In this document: positions 1-11,900 of the stretch, one piece after another | Position numbering within the stretch: the first letter of the stretch is position 1 | Layout of the letters: every line of letters begins with the position of its first letter | Source of the DNA: Pyronema omphalodes | Taxonomy: Eukaryota; Ascomycota; Pezizomycetes; Pezizales; Pyronemataceae | Assembly (NCBI GenBank): GCA_024516155.1 | Contig: JAJJXM010000032.1 | Coordinates: 600,003-664,002 of the forward strand | DNA: 64,000 nt | Reading direction: 5' to 3' | The notes under the pieces: model-generated | What the model was told of the DNA's origin: nothing | The model's database searches: none | Seen by the model: only the letters and a program-made list of their open reading frames with translations | Program-made: the position numbers and the translations under genes

Positions 1-2954
1 ACTTGCGTGGGGTTAATTGCGGATGTGCTCGTAATCGCGGTTTATAAAGTGGAACTGGATGGAAAGTAGATTGCTGGATGGAAGGGAGCGTCTGGGGGCT
101 GATGAGAACTACATAGGCTCAAATGCTGCTAGGTCATGCATTGTTTGATTAATCAAATGCGGGGTAACACCTTTCACCCTGAGTCACAGCAGCACCCACT
201 TGGCACCAGACGTTACTTAAGATCCCTGTTTGACTCTTGTGGAACAGATTGGATTATGCTGATATGCACTCTATCAATGCGGCTCCGCGGATAATGCATA
301 CATGTAGGCGTGCGATGTGTCAACCATACACATATATTGGATGGGGTTAACCAACGAACCTTTTAGTCAGTTTATATTGATCCATTGATTTAACCCAAAT
401 TATGAACTACTTCGCCATTAAAAGTTAAATTTTGAAGGATACAAGCGGAGGAAAAAGGTGACGCTGGATACTCCTCGCTTAACTAGCTTGTCTCTGACGT
501 ATTTTTGCCCCAACGGCCAAAGTATTCTTTTGATGTAAATCCTCTTCAGCTATGATTTTTTTCCCTCTATTGCAAGAATCCAGAATGGATAGAGTCAAAA
601 CTGCAGATATATTCTGAGGGCGTCGAATTATGAAGCGCGTTTGCTGCCTACTTGACCTCCCGAGATTTTTCTGCCCGGACCTCTGACGTTACAACGTCAA
701 TGAGAGCAGGAGCGTACCATACGCAGAATCAATCAGGAAAACTTGAGATTCTGGCAGAAGTCTGAGATTACCCACATTTTATGTACACTGTGACTCATCC
801 AGTAGCGAATATATCCACCATGGGCCCTCCAGTGATTTTCACGACGCTTCGGCAATCATCTTCCCCAGGATATTTTCGGGACGTCATCAGTACAATAGTC
901 TGGGATGCAATAGATGCATTTCGACTCTGATGCATTTTTTAAACGGGCGTTAACTGGTGCAAAACTGCTCGCGATTTTATATGAAGGCCCGCCCAAAAGC
1001 ACTTAAACGCGACTCAGCATTTCAAGCACTCTTACAACGACGAGTGACTATATATGAACATCTCCATACATTTAACACGTAACAATTCAACTCAGAGAAT
1101 ACAACCAGAACTGGCTAGCGAAGATCTTTCTCCTATTCATTCCTTATTCATTCTCCTTCCTCATCCTACTCCCTCCTACCAGCACCTCCCTTTCCCTTCG
1201 TCTACAAACACTATCAGATACCCCATCCGGTCATGCCAATAACAATCAACTTACCGCAAGGAAGCGTAGCTAATTTGAATTCACACACACGCCTTGACAG
1301 TCATTGACTGAATTACCTCCATCCAAAAGCCCCATAGATTGTACAATCTGTTGGTAAGTTTACCCGAAAATCGCGTACTCTGACAATCCTCTAACGAGTC
1401 ATCATTTCCTTTAGAAATATCCCAATCGCCTCCTCATATATTCCTGCATTGGCAAAGCAACAGGAGGGTTTCCTTCCTGTTTAAACCCCTCAGTATTGTA
1501 AAGCGTTGTAGCTAATAAGCAGATACTCTTAGCTGTCAGGGCTCAATGAGGCCACTCAATGACCATGGTACTGCTCATCGGAATCCCAGAATCTAACTTT
1601 AGACCATTCCCTCTCTCCTCCTATCTGGGTTAGATCTAAGGACTGACTCAATGGCCCCGGAAGGTGTCCAACACCCCCCCTGGTCTTAGCCGCTTTGTTG
1701 TATAGAATGGCCAACTTGTAAACTCTACCCAATATTCTTTCCATTGACTTCACACGCCAAATTTCGCATCAATGGCCGTTAAACTGTCAAGGTCCTGCAA
1801 TTGCAAATGCGAGTGAGTTGCGATGGAGGCCGTAGATTATGAATAACTAGCAAACTCACCACCGCATGACAGAAACCGACAAAGTAGGTAACACATTAAG
1901 CTTGATAATGCAATGCAACACGAGATTTTTCTTCAGGAACATTGATAATAATCCCTGAAATTCTCTATCTAATTGTATGTATGGTTATGATAGTCGTGAT
2001 TCTAAAATTATGATTTCCTGGGCTTATAGGAATGACCTGTCTGTGATTAAGGAAACAATGACGGTCCATATATATTTCTTGAACAAAAGTTGAGATGAAT
2101 CGAGTTCATATAAGTGGACCAGCATGCACGAGGTGAGATCGGGAGTAACGGAGGTCATCATATACACTGTCTCTTTAGTTCAAGTTTAGCTTTGTATGAT
2201 GGGGAAAATCTCGTATCATAGCTCCGCGTGTGTGCTTCAGGAAAGATTCTATGCTTCAGATCAACTTCACCCGTGAACGTAACCAATGTATACGATGAGT
2301 TCCGTTCTGAGGGATTGAATATAAAGATCTGCAATATTTTGTCGATATGGACTGCATAAATAGGCCAGTGATGGGAATTAGCAATTGGGATGCGAGGGAG
2401 GCTACTCCCCTTTGTTGAATAGATTGATAAGGAAGGGATATAGTGATACTGAGTATTTTTGTTACCACAGCTGTACCACAGGGCGTTGATTGATGTTGTA
2501 GTTGGTTAGTAGTCTCAAAATCACTCGGCTATCGATTATGGACGTTTCATGCACGTGTGTCTAATTCGAACTCTCTAGAGTCGATGTAGTCAGTCACTAA
2601 ATATCCCCAAAGTATTCCTTGTTCCTTCGACCTTTCTTATTCAACCCCCCTGCTCTACACCGTTGCAGACAACGGCATTATCTTCCTTGAACGGACAAAT
2701 ATCTTGCGCATCAGAACCACCGCCGTGATCACATCGGTATCAACGAATCCCGAAGTTCGGTATTCACGACGAATATGAGAATGTACGCTATGATACTTAG
2801 ACTGGGAAAAGTCGATAATATTCGACTAATGCTTCAAATACACGGTACGAGATTCGGAAACAATAGTAACATTTTGCACCCCGTCAAACAGCAACAAGCC
2901 ATGCAGAAGACATTAGCTAGTCCCTCCCAATGACTGATATCAGATACATCGAGA
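1..2954. repeat. Duplicated block P1 plus R1 (non-coding)
   Basis: Positions 1 to about 1970 match 25841 to about 27950 in the same orientation at roughly 90-95% identity with small indels. About 1975-2954 matches, more weakly, the R module seen at 24421-25361 and, inverted, at 36854-37729. The order Q-P-R-Q is therefore repeated, and the Q gene preceding P1 should lie just left of the window. A 62-codon ORF at 1054-1242 is kept in the second copy (26853-27041) with two amino-acid changes, but the flanks are equally conserved, so coding is not demonstrated. No known protein, tRNA or rRNA was recognised. The block ends exactly at the LINE target site. Confidence 0.8.
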
Positions 2955-2964
2955 TCCTGATAAA

Positions 2965-2970
<6 letters not shown>
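2955..2970 (+). repeat. Target-site duplication of the LINE, left copy
   Basis: The 16-bp TCCTGATAAAGAGAGT is perfectly repeated at 16987-17002, on the other side of the LINE. The unoccupied relative of this site is visible in the R modules near 25220, where a similar stretch runs uninterrupted, so the LINE landed inside an R module just before gene Q1. Confidence 0.95.
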
Positions 2971-2997
<27 letters not shown>

Positions 2998-3508
2998 ATT
3001 TTTTATTTCATACACGCATCTAACCCTACGGTTATGGCGGATGCTACCTATATACATTGCTAACCCTGGAATGTTACTTCCAGGGTCACCGAGAACGCCT
3101 CGGAGCGGTCATGCTGTTGTCAGGGTGTAGCCCCCTTCCTGCCTTCTCCTTCTCCTTTTCTGTTCCTTCTCGTCGTTGTGTCCTTGAGCCCTGTGCGCTC
3201 CCCAAATCACCCTTCCCGGTGTTCGGTATCCTCCTCCCTTCCCCGCGTACGTCCCCCTTTATGTTTTTTTTTTTTTTTTTTTTAAACCACCTTACGCCAC
3301 GCCCTTCCCGTCCCCTCTTCTCTCCTTTCCCACTCGTCCCCGTTACATCCCTCCACTACTTCCCCATTCTCCTCTTCCTTCCTTCCTTCCTTCCGCCATT
3401 CCTCCTCCTCTCTCCTTTCCCGTCTCCCTTTCCTCTCTTCCGTTCCTCCCCCTCCTTATCTATATACATTCTTATTATCATACATGTTTGTTTTTTTTTT
3501 TTTTTTTT
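2971..3508 (-). other. LINE 3' UTR and poly(A) tail
   Basis: This is the 3' untranslated part of the LINE. It starts with an A run directly after the ORF2 stop codon (T run at 3491-3508), contains a second A run (3264-3283) and ends in the terminal poly(A) (2971-2997). The part between about 3000 and 3240 carries segments also found at 20427-20582, 27428-27642 and 53450-53667. ORFs across this stretch are purine/pyrimidine low-complexity translations and are not genes. Confidence 0.8.
3021..3103 (-). promoter_or_regulatory. Three stem-loops in the LINE 3' UTR
   Basis: Three perfect hairpins follow each other just before the tail: CCGAG/CTCGG (3089-3093 with 3099-3103), CCCTGGAA/TTCCAGGG (3064-3071 with 3078-3085, 6-nt loop) and TAACC/GGTTA (3021-3025 with 3030-3034, 4-nt loop). 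The last one is also present in three other retroposon tails in the window. In several LINE/SINE pairs, 3'-terminal hairpins are the recognition site for the element's reverse transcriptase; that role is inferred here. Confidence 0.6.
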
Positions 3509-6439
3509 CTAGTGTTCCTCTGCTGGGTCCAATAATGTCCCCCAGCCCGTCATCGAGGTATTTCTGCTGGATCTGTTAGCCTCCTCGGGGTGCTTACTGA
3601 GTACCGAATGTGCCCACTCAGATGTGGCCAATTTCGAGTCAGAGATCATGGTGGCGAGGGCTCGGATTCCGTGTTTGGTGTGTAGGATTATGTGTAATTT
3701 CAGTTGTCGGTGGCGTGGGAGTTTCAGGTGTTTTCGAAGCTGGATCCTGTGTGTGGTGAAAAGCGGGCAGGAGAGCAGCAGGTGTTTTGGTGTTTGGGGG
3801 GGGTGTAAGGGGCAGGGGCATGCGCGGGTGGGGTAGATTGGGGTGGGGGGGTGTGCCAGGTAATCCAGGAAGTATCCGTGTCCGGTTCGGAGGCCTAGGA
3901 TCGCCGTTGAGACCTTTCTGGGTACGGTGGTGTACGCCTCATCGAGTGATTTCCTATGAGGGGCGTCGTACGTTTTGGGTTTCGGGCTTGTGTTGTACCA
4001 CTGTGCCCAGTCCTCGGAGTGGGCTTCCTTGACTCGTCTGCGGAGCCACGACAGAGAGGTGGGAGGGGGAGTGAGTGGGTGTTGGGTAGTCGCATGTTTT
4101 GCAAGACGGTCTGCTTCTTCGTTGCCGAGGATGTCGGTGTGACCGGGGACCCAGTGTAGGTGTACGGTTGTCCCTGTGCGTCGGAGGAGGAGTTGTGTGA
4201 TGTGGTGGATACCAGTTGCGGTTTCTTGTCCTGGGCCCGGGGTGAGACGAGTTGCTCGGATGATAGCGGCTTGATTATCCGTAAAGACATGGATTTCGCG
4301 GTATTGGAGTTGTAGCCGGCGGATGTGGGTGTTACAGGTGATCAGGCATTCTCCGATGGCTTTCAGTTCTGCGTCAAAGACTTCGCACGAACTGCCCATC
4401 GGGATGGTCTTGCTGATGCTCTGATCGAGGCCTGTCGGGATGTAAAATCCTGCTCCGGTGCAGCCTTCGAGTTGTGAGCCGTCCGTGTACGCTATGATCG
4501 TATTTGGTTTGGAGCGTAGGCGAGCGAGGAGGTTGTAGTGATGTGCCTCGGCTTCTTCTTTGGTGGGCGAGGGGCTGTGGCGTGTCAGGGGGGGGTCCAT
4601 CCATGGGGCGGGGTCTGGTTGTGCCGTATCCTCGACGGTGGTCCTAGGGGATAACCATCTGTTTAGAGATGATATTGTTGCTACCAGGCGAGTGATGGGG
4701 CGTGTTCCGGAGGTCCAGTCACAGTCGTACTCCTTCGGGGATTGTATGGCGTGTGTAAAGTGGTTAGGGATGGGGAAAGATGAGGGGCAACGGGTGACGA
4801 CGGGGTGGGTAGGGGGAAGGGAGAGGAGGCGGAGGGCATATTTCCTGCGCTTGTGGTTTAGGCGGGTGGTGACTGGGGGTAGTGCTGCCTCGTTGTGTAG
4901 AGCGAGGATCGGTGTGGAGGAGAAGGCGTTTAAGATTCGTCGGATGGCTGCGTTTTGCTGGAGTTGTAATTTTCTGGCGAAGGATTTCTGGCCGGCCCAC
5001 CATATCTCTGCTCCGAAATCTGATTTCGCCTGGACACATGATCGGTACAAGGTTCGCACCGCCGTGGGGGACAGTCCAGTTTCCTGTCTGACGAGGCTTC
5101 GAAGGGCATTGAAGGCTCTGGACGCGGAGGTTAGTCTAGTTTGTACATGATGGGAGAAGGAAAGTTTTCTGTCGAAATATATGCCAATCCAGCGGACCAC
5201 GTCCTGTTTCCCATTCTGAGTTCCTGGCCTAACCACGGTGCCGTTCGGGAGTGTCACGCATGTTAGGGGTGTTATCTCATCTTTCTGTGCCCGGTGAAAG
5301 TGTAGAAGTTCTGATTTGGCGTCGTCGAAAGCTACGGCGTTGTCCTCTGCCCACTTGAAGGCTATTCGGGCCGCTTTTTCCAGGGTTCGGGAGTTGGCTT
5401 CGCGTGATTTTCCATGACACACCACCGCAACGTCGTCGATATAACTCGGTGTCCATAGGGTGGGGTTGTGCTTGGACAAGGCGTCGAAGAGGGGGCGGAG
5501 GTACAGTAGGAAGAAGATGGGCGAGGCGGGGGAGCCTTGAGGGATACCTGTTCGGGTCGGTCGTTGCACATCTGTTCTTCCGTCGAAAGAGAGAGCGATC
5601 GTCCTATCGTTCAGAAATGAGTGACACCAATTAACGACCGGTGTAGGGCAGCCGAGGGAGCGCATGGTGGAGGTCAGTCGTGCGGAAGAGACGTTGTCGA
5701 ATGCGCCTCTGACGTCGAGGAAAAGGGCGGACGTCGTCATTTTCTGTTGTAGGTGTGTTTCGACGTCATGGGTGAGCGCCATTGCTGCGTCAATTGCGGA
5801 TCGTCTCGGACGACCACCGATTTGATCGTGGTGCAGGAGGTCATTTGTTTCGTCTAATTGGCTCAGTCGTGTTGCCATGAGCTTTTCAAGTACCTTGCCC
5901 ATGCAGTTGAGGAGCGCAATGGGTCGGTAAGCTTTGACTGAGCTGTAGTCCGGCTTGTTCGGTTTTGGGATGATGACTGTGGTTGCCTCACGCCAGCACT
6001 TCGGTTGATAACCTACCTCTCCGAGTGTGGCGTAGAGCTGGGTTAATTGGTTGGGGATGATTTGGAGCACTTTTCGCAGACAGAGGAAGGTGATGCCGTC
6101 TGGACCTGGGGCTTTCTTCGGGGAGGAGGAGAGGATCGCCTGTGCTACCTCTCTTTCAGAGAAGGTAGTCCATGGCAAGGGGCTGCGGGTTTGGGGGGGG
6201 GGTAGAGGAGGGGGAGGACGGGGGGGGAGGGAAGAGGGCCTGGAGGGCGGATACTTTCCCTTGGAAGTCTGTATGGACGGTGGTTATGCCGTTCGTTGTG
6301 GATGTGAGAGGGGGGGTGAGTTGAGCTCGGCGGGGGTTAGTGTACCGAAACGCCGCCCAGATGTCTTCTCCTTTGGCCTGGCTCAAGTATTCCTTCCAGA
6401 GCCTGTCTTTGGCGTGGCGTACGGCTCTGAAGTGGGCGT
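3509..6439 (-). pseudogene. LINE ORF2, C-terminal part: reverse transcriptase and RNase H
   Basis: The reading frame entering from the Gypsy junction at 6439 runs to a TGA near 6156 and then continues in another frame to the TAG at 3509-3511; the change falls in a region of long C runs. Visible RT motifs in order are KKAPGPDGI, RPIALLN, FLDVRGAFDNVS (motif A), GIPQGSPASP (motif B) and YIDDVAVV (catalytic IDD). RNase H follows with AYTDGSQ, a DAELKAI helix, FTDNQAA and HWVPGHTDILGNEEAD. A Cys/His-rich tail (CPCPLHPPQTPKHLLLSCP) ends the protein, typical of Tad/I-type ORF2. The protein would copy LINE RNA by target-primed reverse transcription. The RT/RNase H frame itself is open for 880 codons, but it is cut off from its endonuclease by the Gypsy insertion. 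Confidence 0.95.
6435..6439 (+). repeat. 5-bp target duplication of the Gypsy element
   Basis: GGCGT immediately precedes the 5' LTR and is repeated immediately after the 3' LTR at 13844-13848. The LINE ORF2 reading frame resumes across this point, which confirms the nested insertion. Confidence 0.95.
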
Positions 6440-7579
6440 TGTCACGGCTCGAGAATTATTACCTTCCCCCTCCTCGTCATTCATTCACCTATTATCATTC
6501 GCTTCATTATCCAGCACTCGTTTGTTTATTTATTTCTATTATCCTTCGGTCTTCGATCATCACTCGTCACTCGCCTGGGTTAGGGTTGCGCTCAATTCCC
6601 AAATTGTCAAAAAGGTCACGTGACTTATCCCCAGGGTTAGGGGTCAGCTCGGATCCCTTTTCGGAAATTCCATACCTACGGTCTACCGATCATCTTATCC
6701 GATTAGATAAGATCGGTCACGTGTTCTAATCAATAGTAGATCAGTATGCACGCGCACTGGTCTACTAATATGCGCACACGTGACTAGGGCTAGGGCACGA
6801 TCATCTTATCGATAAGATAAGATCTAGTCATGTGACCTTATCAGTATTGCACCATCTTTCCAATCGCAGCTGATCTGGTTTCACGTGACTAGGGTTAGGG
6901 TTGCACCCGCACGCACACAAACTAGGGTTAGGTTTGTGACCGTACGCGCACAGCTAGGGTTAGGGTTACGGACACACGCGCACAATTAGGGTTACGGAAG
7001 CGCGCGCGTGACTACGCTTAGGGTTACGCTAGCGCGCACGCGAAGCACGCTACCGCGCACGCGAGTTACGCTATCGCGCACGCGAGATACGCTAACGAGC
7101 GCGCGACGAGGCTGTGCACGCAAACACGCTAATTTGGTACGAACGCGTTAGCGCGTCTAGAACGCGCAACCGCGACCGCATTGTTTACTTAGTTATTTTT
7201 CGGGAAAATTCTGCAAGTAGTGGCTCGGCGTGTAAGGAGGAAAAATTGTATATAAGAGGATTGTTTCTTTGTTTGTTTATTTTGTTTTTCTTTTCTCCTT
7301 ACACAGTTATTTGTTTATTTACAAATTCAAATACTTTGTCGAAAATCTTTGTTTACGTCCTCGTTCTCGTCCCCGTCTTTGGATCTCTTTGTCCCTTGAA
7401 ATCCTTGTTTATTTCCTTAACTTCTAAACACAGAAAGTCTTTAAGTTGATGCTAGACACAGCTTAAGAGTTTCTAACGTTGAAGTTATTATAAGGATATA
7501 TCCATTGAACTCAAGAGTGAATAATTGAGAAGAGCCCTCAGGTTCTCCGTCAGCTATCTCTCCCTTGTTCGCCGTTACA
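6440..7579 (+). repeat. 5' LTR
   Basis: 1140 bp, TG...CA ends. It contains six exact TTAGGG hexamers and more TAGGG variants, palindromes built from ATCTTATC/GATAAGAT near 6700 and 6805, CACGTGAC motifs, and a stretch rich in GCGCACGCG between about 6900 and 7110. A TATA box and a self-priming transcript start lie near 7250-7310. It differs from the 3' LTR at 6974, 6984 and 7180, in each case A here against G there. Confidence 0.97.
7249..7256 (+). promoter_or_regulatory. TATA box of the Gypsy 5' LTR
   Basis: TATATAAG lies about 45-50 bp upstream of the inferred transcript start TTACACAGTTAT (7299-7310). The start is inferred because these 12 bases are the exact complement of the sequence just downstream of the LTR, as expected for a self-primed element. 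Confidence 0.65.
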
Positions 7580-7581
7580 AC

Positions 7582-7593
7582 ATAACTGTGTAA
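7582..7593 (+). promoter_or_regulatory. Self-priming primer-binding site
   Basis: ATAACTGTGTAA, two bases after the 5' LTR, is the perfect reverse complement of 7299-7310 inside the LTR. In the Tf1/Sushi group of chromoviruses the first 11 or so bases of the genomic RNA fold back onto the PBS, are cleaved and prime minus-strand DNA synthesis; no tRNA 3' end is used. The match and its position fit that mechanism. Confidence 0.8.
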
Positions 7594-7642
7594 TCAAGAC
7601 CTGCCGGCTCTACCGTCAACTCTCGATTACAGCAAGCTTTAC

Positions 7643-7813
7643 ATGCTTCACAACCTCTGGTTCTACGAATTCATCAATCTATTACCGATCTTCCGTTCCC
7701 TCGAAAACCCCGTCGTCCTTGACGAAATCGAAATTGCTCGACAACTCGGAAACGAATACGCAGCAACTCGAATTCAATACAACGACGAAACCAACATCTG
7801 GCACCTCCGTTAA
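7643..7813 (+). CDS. 56-codon ORF upstream of gag
   Basis: ATG at 7643 starts an open frame of 56 codons ending with TAA at 7811-7813, nine bases before the gag ATG at 7823 and in the same frame as gag. The peptide begins MLHNLWFYEF and ends NIWHLR. It could be a regulatory upstream ORF, or the true N-terminus of Gag separated by one nonsense codon. No domain was recognised. Confidence 0.4.
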   Translation: MLHNLWFYEFINLLPIFRSLENPVVLDEIEIARQLGNEYAATRIQYNDETNIWHLR

Positions 7814-7822
7814 TCCCTCGAA

Positions 7823-8945
7823 ATGGACCAAAACAACAAGGTCGTCGTGGCCCTGTACCTCAACGAAGCCGAAAGGTTAGAGGTCGAACAGGACCCTACG
7901 AAGATCAAATTGGTCCGTAACGCCGTAAAAGAATACGAACGAGACTGTCAACTTCAGGGACGACCTTCGAGCCGAACTCACAGAAGCTCGAAAGGACAAC
8001 TCCCTCTACGCTCAACGAATTACCGATTTGGAAAGGGATCTCGAAAGCGCCAACGCCTCCGTTCGACTCCTACAAGCCCTTACGAAAAACGGTCCCCTTC
8101 CGAATACCCGTCCCATCGAATTACCCCACCCACCTGAGTTCTCTGGTGAACGCAAGGAACTCCTTGAACTTCATCTCGAAGGTCAGATCCAAGCTCGCCG
8201 GAGATTCCTCCCGTTTTACCGACGATCAACATAAGCTACGTTATACTTATGGATATCTCAAAGGCAACGCTCAGAATCAAATTCAACCCTACGTCCTTAC
8301 AGATAAGATTAAGCTTAAGGACGTTGAGGCTCTCATTACAATTCTGGAAGCTGCCTTCGGAGATCCCTGATCAAGTTGGTACTGCATCTGCGGAATTGGA
8401 TAAACTTCAACAGGGCAACCGTGAGTTTAGCCAATACTACGCAGAATTCCAACGATTAATGGCCATCTTGAACTACGACGAAAACGCAAAGAAGGCTGCT
8501 CTGAAGCGTGGACTCTCTCGAGACCTTCAGACCAGTCTTGTTTACCAAGCCGAAGAACCTCAGAACTTCACCAAATTTGTGGATCCTTTGTATGAAGCTA
8601 GATTACAGAATTCGAGCTCATTCAAACACCACAAAGCGGCACGTTTCTTCGGTCCCCAGTCGTTCCAGCTCCACGCCGTCTCGCCCGGCGTCCCACCCAA
8701 CGAATACCAATAGTGGTAATTACGGATCGGCCCCCATGGACCTATCAGCTTCCCAAAAGGCTCAGAACCAACGCCGTCGTGATGAACGAATGGCTAAGGG
8801 ACTTTGTCTTTATTGTGGATCAGCCGATCATTTCAAGAACGAATGTTCTACGTTGGCAGCAAACAACTCCCGCAAGATTCGCCTAGCCGCCGCCGAGGTT
8901 TTGGATATTCCAACAAACCCCGACGTCGACCAGGGAAAAGAGTAG
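7823..8945 (+). pseudogene. Gypsy gag (capsid/nucleocapsid), several frame changes
   Basis: The Gag-like protein is spread over three frames. An N-terminal part (MDQNNKVVVALYLNEAERL) is followed by a charged heptad-like helix (RAELTEARKDNSLYAQRI), the capsid region (PPEFSGERKELLEL, then LRYTYGYLKGNAQNQI and REFSQYYAEFQRLM) and a zinc knuckle CLYCGSADHFKNEC near 8808-8850. The frame moves forward by one near 7950, 8160, 8365 and about 8700. The frame with the knuckle ends at TAG 8943-8945. The role is assembly of the virus-like particle and RNA packaging. There is no nonsense codon other than those caused by the shifts. Confidence 0.85.
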
Positions 8946-11900
8946 TCCATCAACAGCCTGTTGGCTCTGTTGTTGGACCAGCCCCTGCCTCGTCTTTCGT
9001 TTCATCTCAGGAAATCGTTTATGTATCCGCTAGTTCTTTGTCAAGTAAACAAGAAAACGAATTGGATGGGAATCATTTGGTCGTGCCATGTACACTAACT
9101 GAACACAATACCAAGATCGATACTCATGCTCTCGTAGACTGCGGATGCACAGGAATTTCCTTCATGAACGAAGACTTCGCACGCCAACACAACTTCCCCC
9201 GTTATCAATTGAAAAACCCCAAAATGGTCGAAGGTAATTGATGGACGACCTATTTCATCAGGAGACATCACCGAATACGTTGAAGTCGAATGTACAATAG
9301 GAGACCATCATGAATTACTAACTGCCTACGTTACTCGGCTTGGTCATTATCCCCTCGTTTTAGGAATCCCATGGCTTCGTAAACACGATGTTACAATAAA
9401 CTTCGCCGATAACGATATCAAATTCTCATCACCGAACTGCCTCCCCCACCGAACCACGTTAACACCCACCCCTGTTAAGGGTATTGCTCCGAAACAACAG
9501 AATAAGATCTGTGCCATTTCAGCTACGACGTTTCGACGCATTGTAAACAATGCCAACAACCGTTACGGAAAAGTCGAACAATTCTCCTTATCTTTGAATG
9601 AAATCACCACAGCTCTTCAACCAGAGAAAGAGGAACCGGATCTTAAGACTATTGTACCACCCGAATATCACCAGTACTTGGGAATCTTCGAAAAAGTCAA
9701 CGCCGACTAAGTTACCGCCCCATCGACCGTCGGATCACAAGATATCACTCGTCGATGGTTTTCAGCCTCCCTTCGGTCCTCTTTACTCCCTATCACGTCC
9801 AGAGTTGGAGGAATTGAAACGTTGGTTAGATGAGAACCTTACCAAAGGTTTCATCCGTGCTTCCTCGTCCCCAGCGGCCGCTCCCATTCTTTTCGTAAAG
9901 AAAGGCGATGGTTCATTACGTTTGGTGGTCGATTATCGTGGAATCAACGCCGGAACGATCAAGAATCGCTACCCTCTTCCCCTGATGCAGGATACCTTAA
10001 TGAACCTTTCAAGAGCTAAGTGGTTCACTAAGCTCGACATTAGGGGGGCGTATAACTTAATACGTATGGCAAATGGGGAAGAATGGAAAACCGCTTTTCG
10101 TACCCGGTACGGATTATTCGAATCATTGGTTATGCCCTTCGGACTTACCAATGCCCCTGCTACGTTTCAGAACTTCATTAACGACGTATTGGCACCTTAC
10201 CTTGATCGATTCTGCACTGCCTATTTGGATGACACCCTGATCTATTCGGATAATCTCGAAGAACATAAACAACATGTTAAATTGATTCTCGAAGCATTCG
10301 AAAAAGCAGGGTTACATCTCAAACCAGAGAAATGCGAGTTCCACCAGAAGGAAGTAAAGTACTTAGGACTCATCATTAGTACAGAAGGTATAAAGATGGA
10401 TCCTGAGAAGATTACTGCAGTTCGAGATTGGGAATCTCCCCGGAACCTCAAAGATGTTAGAGCGTTTTTGGGATTTGCAAACTTCTATCGACGTTTCGTT
10501 AAGAACTATTCAAAAATAGTCCAACCTCTTACGTTACTCACACGTAAAGGAGTTCCTTTCGTCTGGTCAGAATCCCAACAACAGGCCTTTGAGGAATTGA
10601 AATCAACATTTACATCCGCCCCCGTTTTGGCTCGTTTCGACCCAGACCGGGATGTTATTGTCGAAACCGATGCTTCTGATTATGTCTCCGCCGGAGTTCT
10701 TTCTCAATATGATGATGAAGGAATCTTACATCCTATTGCTTACTTCTCAAAGAAACATTCCCCCGCTGAATGTAATTATGAGATATACGATAAAGAACTC
10801 ATGGCTATCGTCCGGGCCTTCGAGGAATGGCGTCCCGAATTGCAATCTGTTATTAACCCCATCCGAGTACTGTCAGATCATAAGAATCTGGAATATTTCA
10901 CTTCGACAAAGCTCTTGAACCGCCGTCAAGCCCGTTGGTCCCAGTTCTTGTCTCAGTTTAATTTTAAGATTGTTTACCGCCCCGGTACCGCAGGCGGTAA
11001 ACCAGACGCACTGACTCGTCGATCCGGAGATCTGCCTAAAGAGGGGGATGAACGCTCCCTAGAGAACCACACAACGATCATTAAGCCAGAGAATATCCTT
11101 CACGCTGCGGCTGTTACCCCCAGTAATCAACAAACAATAACGAATTCGCAACAAACCGTAATACCGGACCCACAACAAACAAACCCCACCTTATCCCAGC
11201 TCTTCACGGAAGCCTACGAGAAAGACCCATTCCCCATTAAGGTTATTGAAATGCTAAACAATAACACTCGTTATTGTAAAGACATTACATTAGCTGAATG
11301 TACAGTAAACAATAACCGTTTATTCTACCGGGGATGTTTATGGGTCCCGAATTACGAACCCCTACGATTACACCTAATGCAACAACACCACGACTCTCCT
11401 ACGGCTGGACACCCAGGTAGATCTAAAACATTAGAATACCTCTCAAGAACCTATACGTGGCCCCAGATGAGGACAGACGTGGAAAGATATATTCGAAATT
11501 GTCATACCTGCCAACGTTCGAAACCTACCAGACATGCCCCGTTTGGTATCCTACGTCCACTACCTATTCCAGAAAGACCCTTGGCAGGACATATCAATGG
11601 ACTTCGTAACAGGATTACCGTGGTCCAATGGGTGTGATGCAATTTGGGTAGTTGTGGATAGATTAACCAAAGAACGACATCTGATTGCCTGTCGAACAGA
11701 CATCGACGCAAAGGAATTATCGTCTTTGTTTATTACCCACATCTTTCGATTGCATGGACTCCCTCTTACCATTATCTCTGATCGAGGACCTCAATTCGCT
11801 GCTTTGTTTTGGAAGAATCTCTGTCGACGTTTGGGAATCGAGCCTCGATTATCTACAGCATTCCATCCTCAAACGGACGGCCAAACAGAACGAATGAACG

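Noticed and set aside
1054..1242. 62-codon ORF conserved in P1 and P2
   Set aside because: Flanking non-coding DNA is equally conserved, so the frame gives no evidence of selection; mentioned only within the block entry.
3057..3512. 151-codon Phe/Pro/Ser-rich plus-strand ORF
   Set aside because: It is the antisense of the LINE 3' UTR and its A runs.
4560..5150. Plus-strand ORFs of up to 196 codons between 3600 and 6700
   Set aside because: They lie antisense to the LINE RT/RNase H frame, which has clear motifs.
6560..7000. TTAGGG repeats considered as a telomere or internal telomeric tract
   Set aside because: They are isolated words within an LTR present in both copies, not a tandem array.
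7114..7449. 111-codon ORF in each LTR (also 13378-13713)
   Set aside because: It starts with a non-ATG codon, covers the TATA box and transcript start, and resembles no family.
8930..9240. Programmed frameshift between gag and pol
   Set aside because: Chromoviruses of this group commonly use a single gag-pol frame, and the window shows about eight shifts, so one of them cannot be singled out as programmed.
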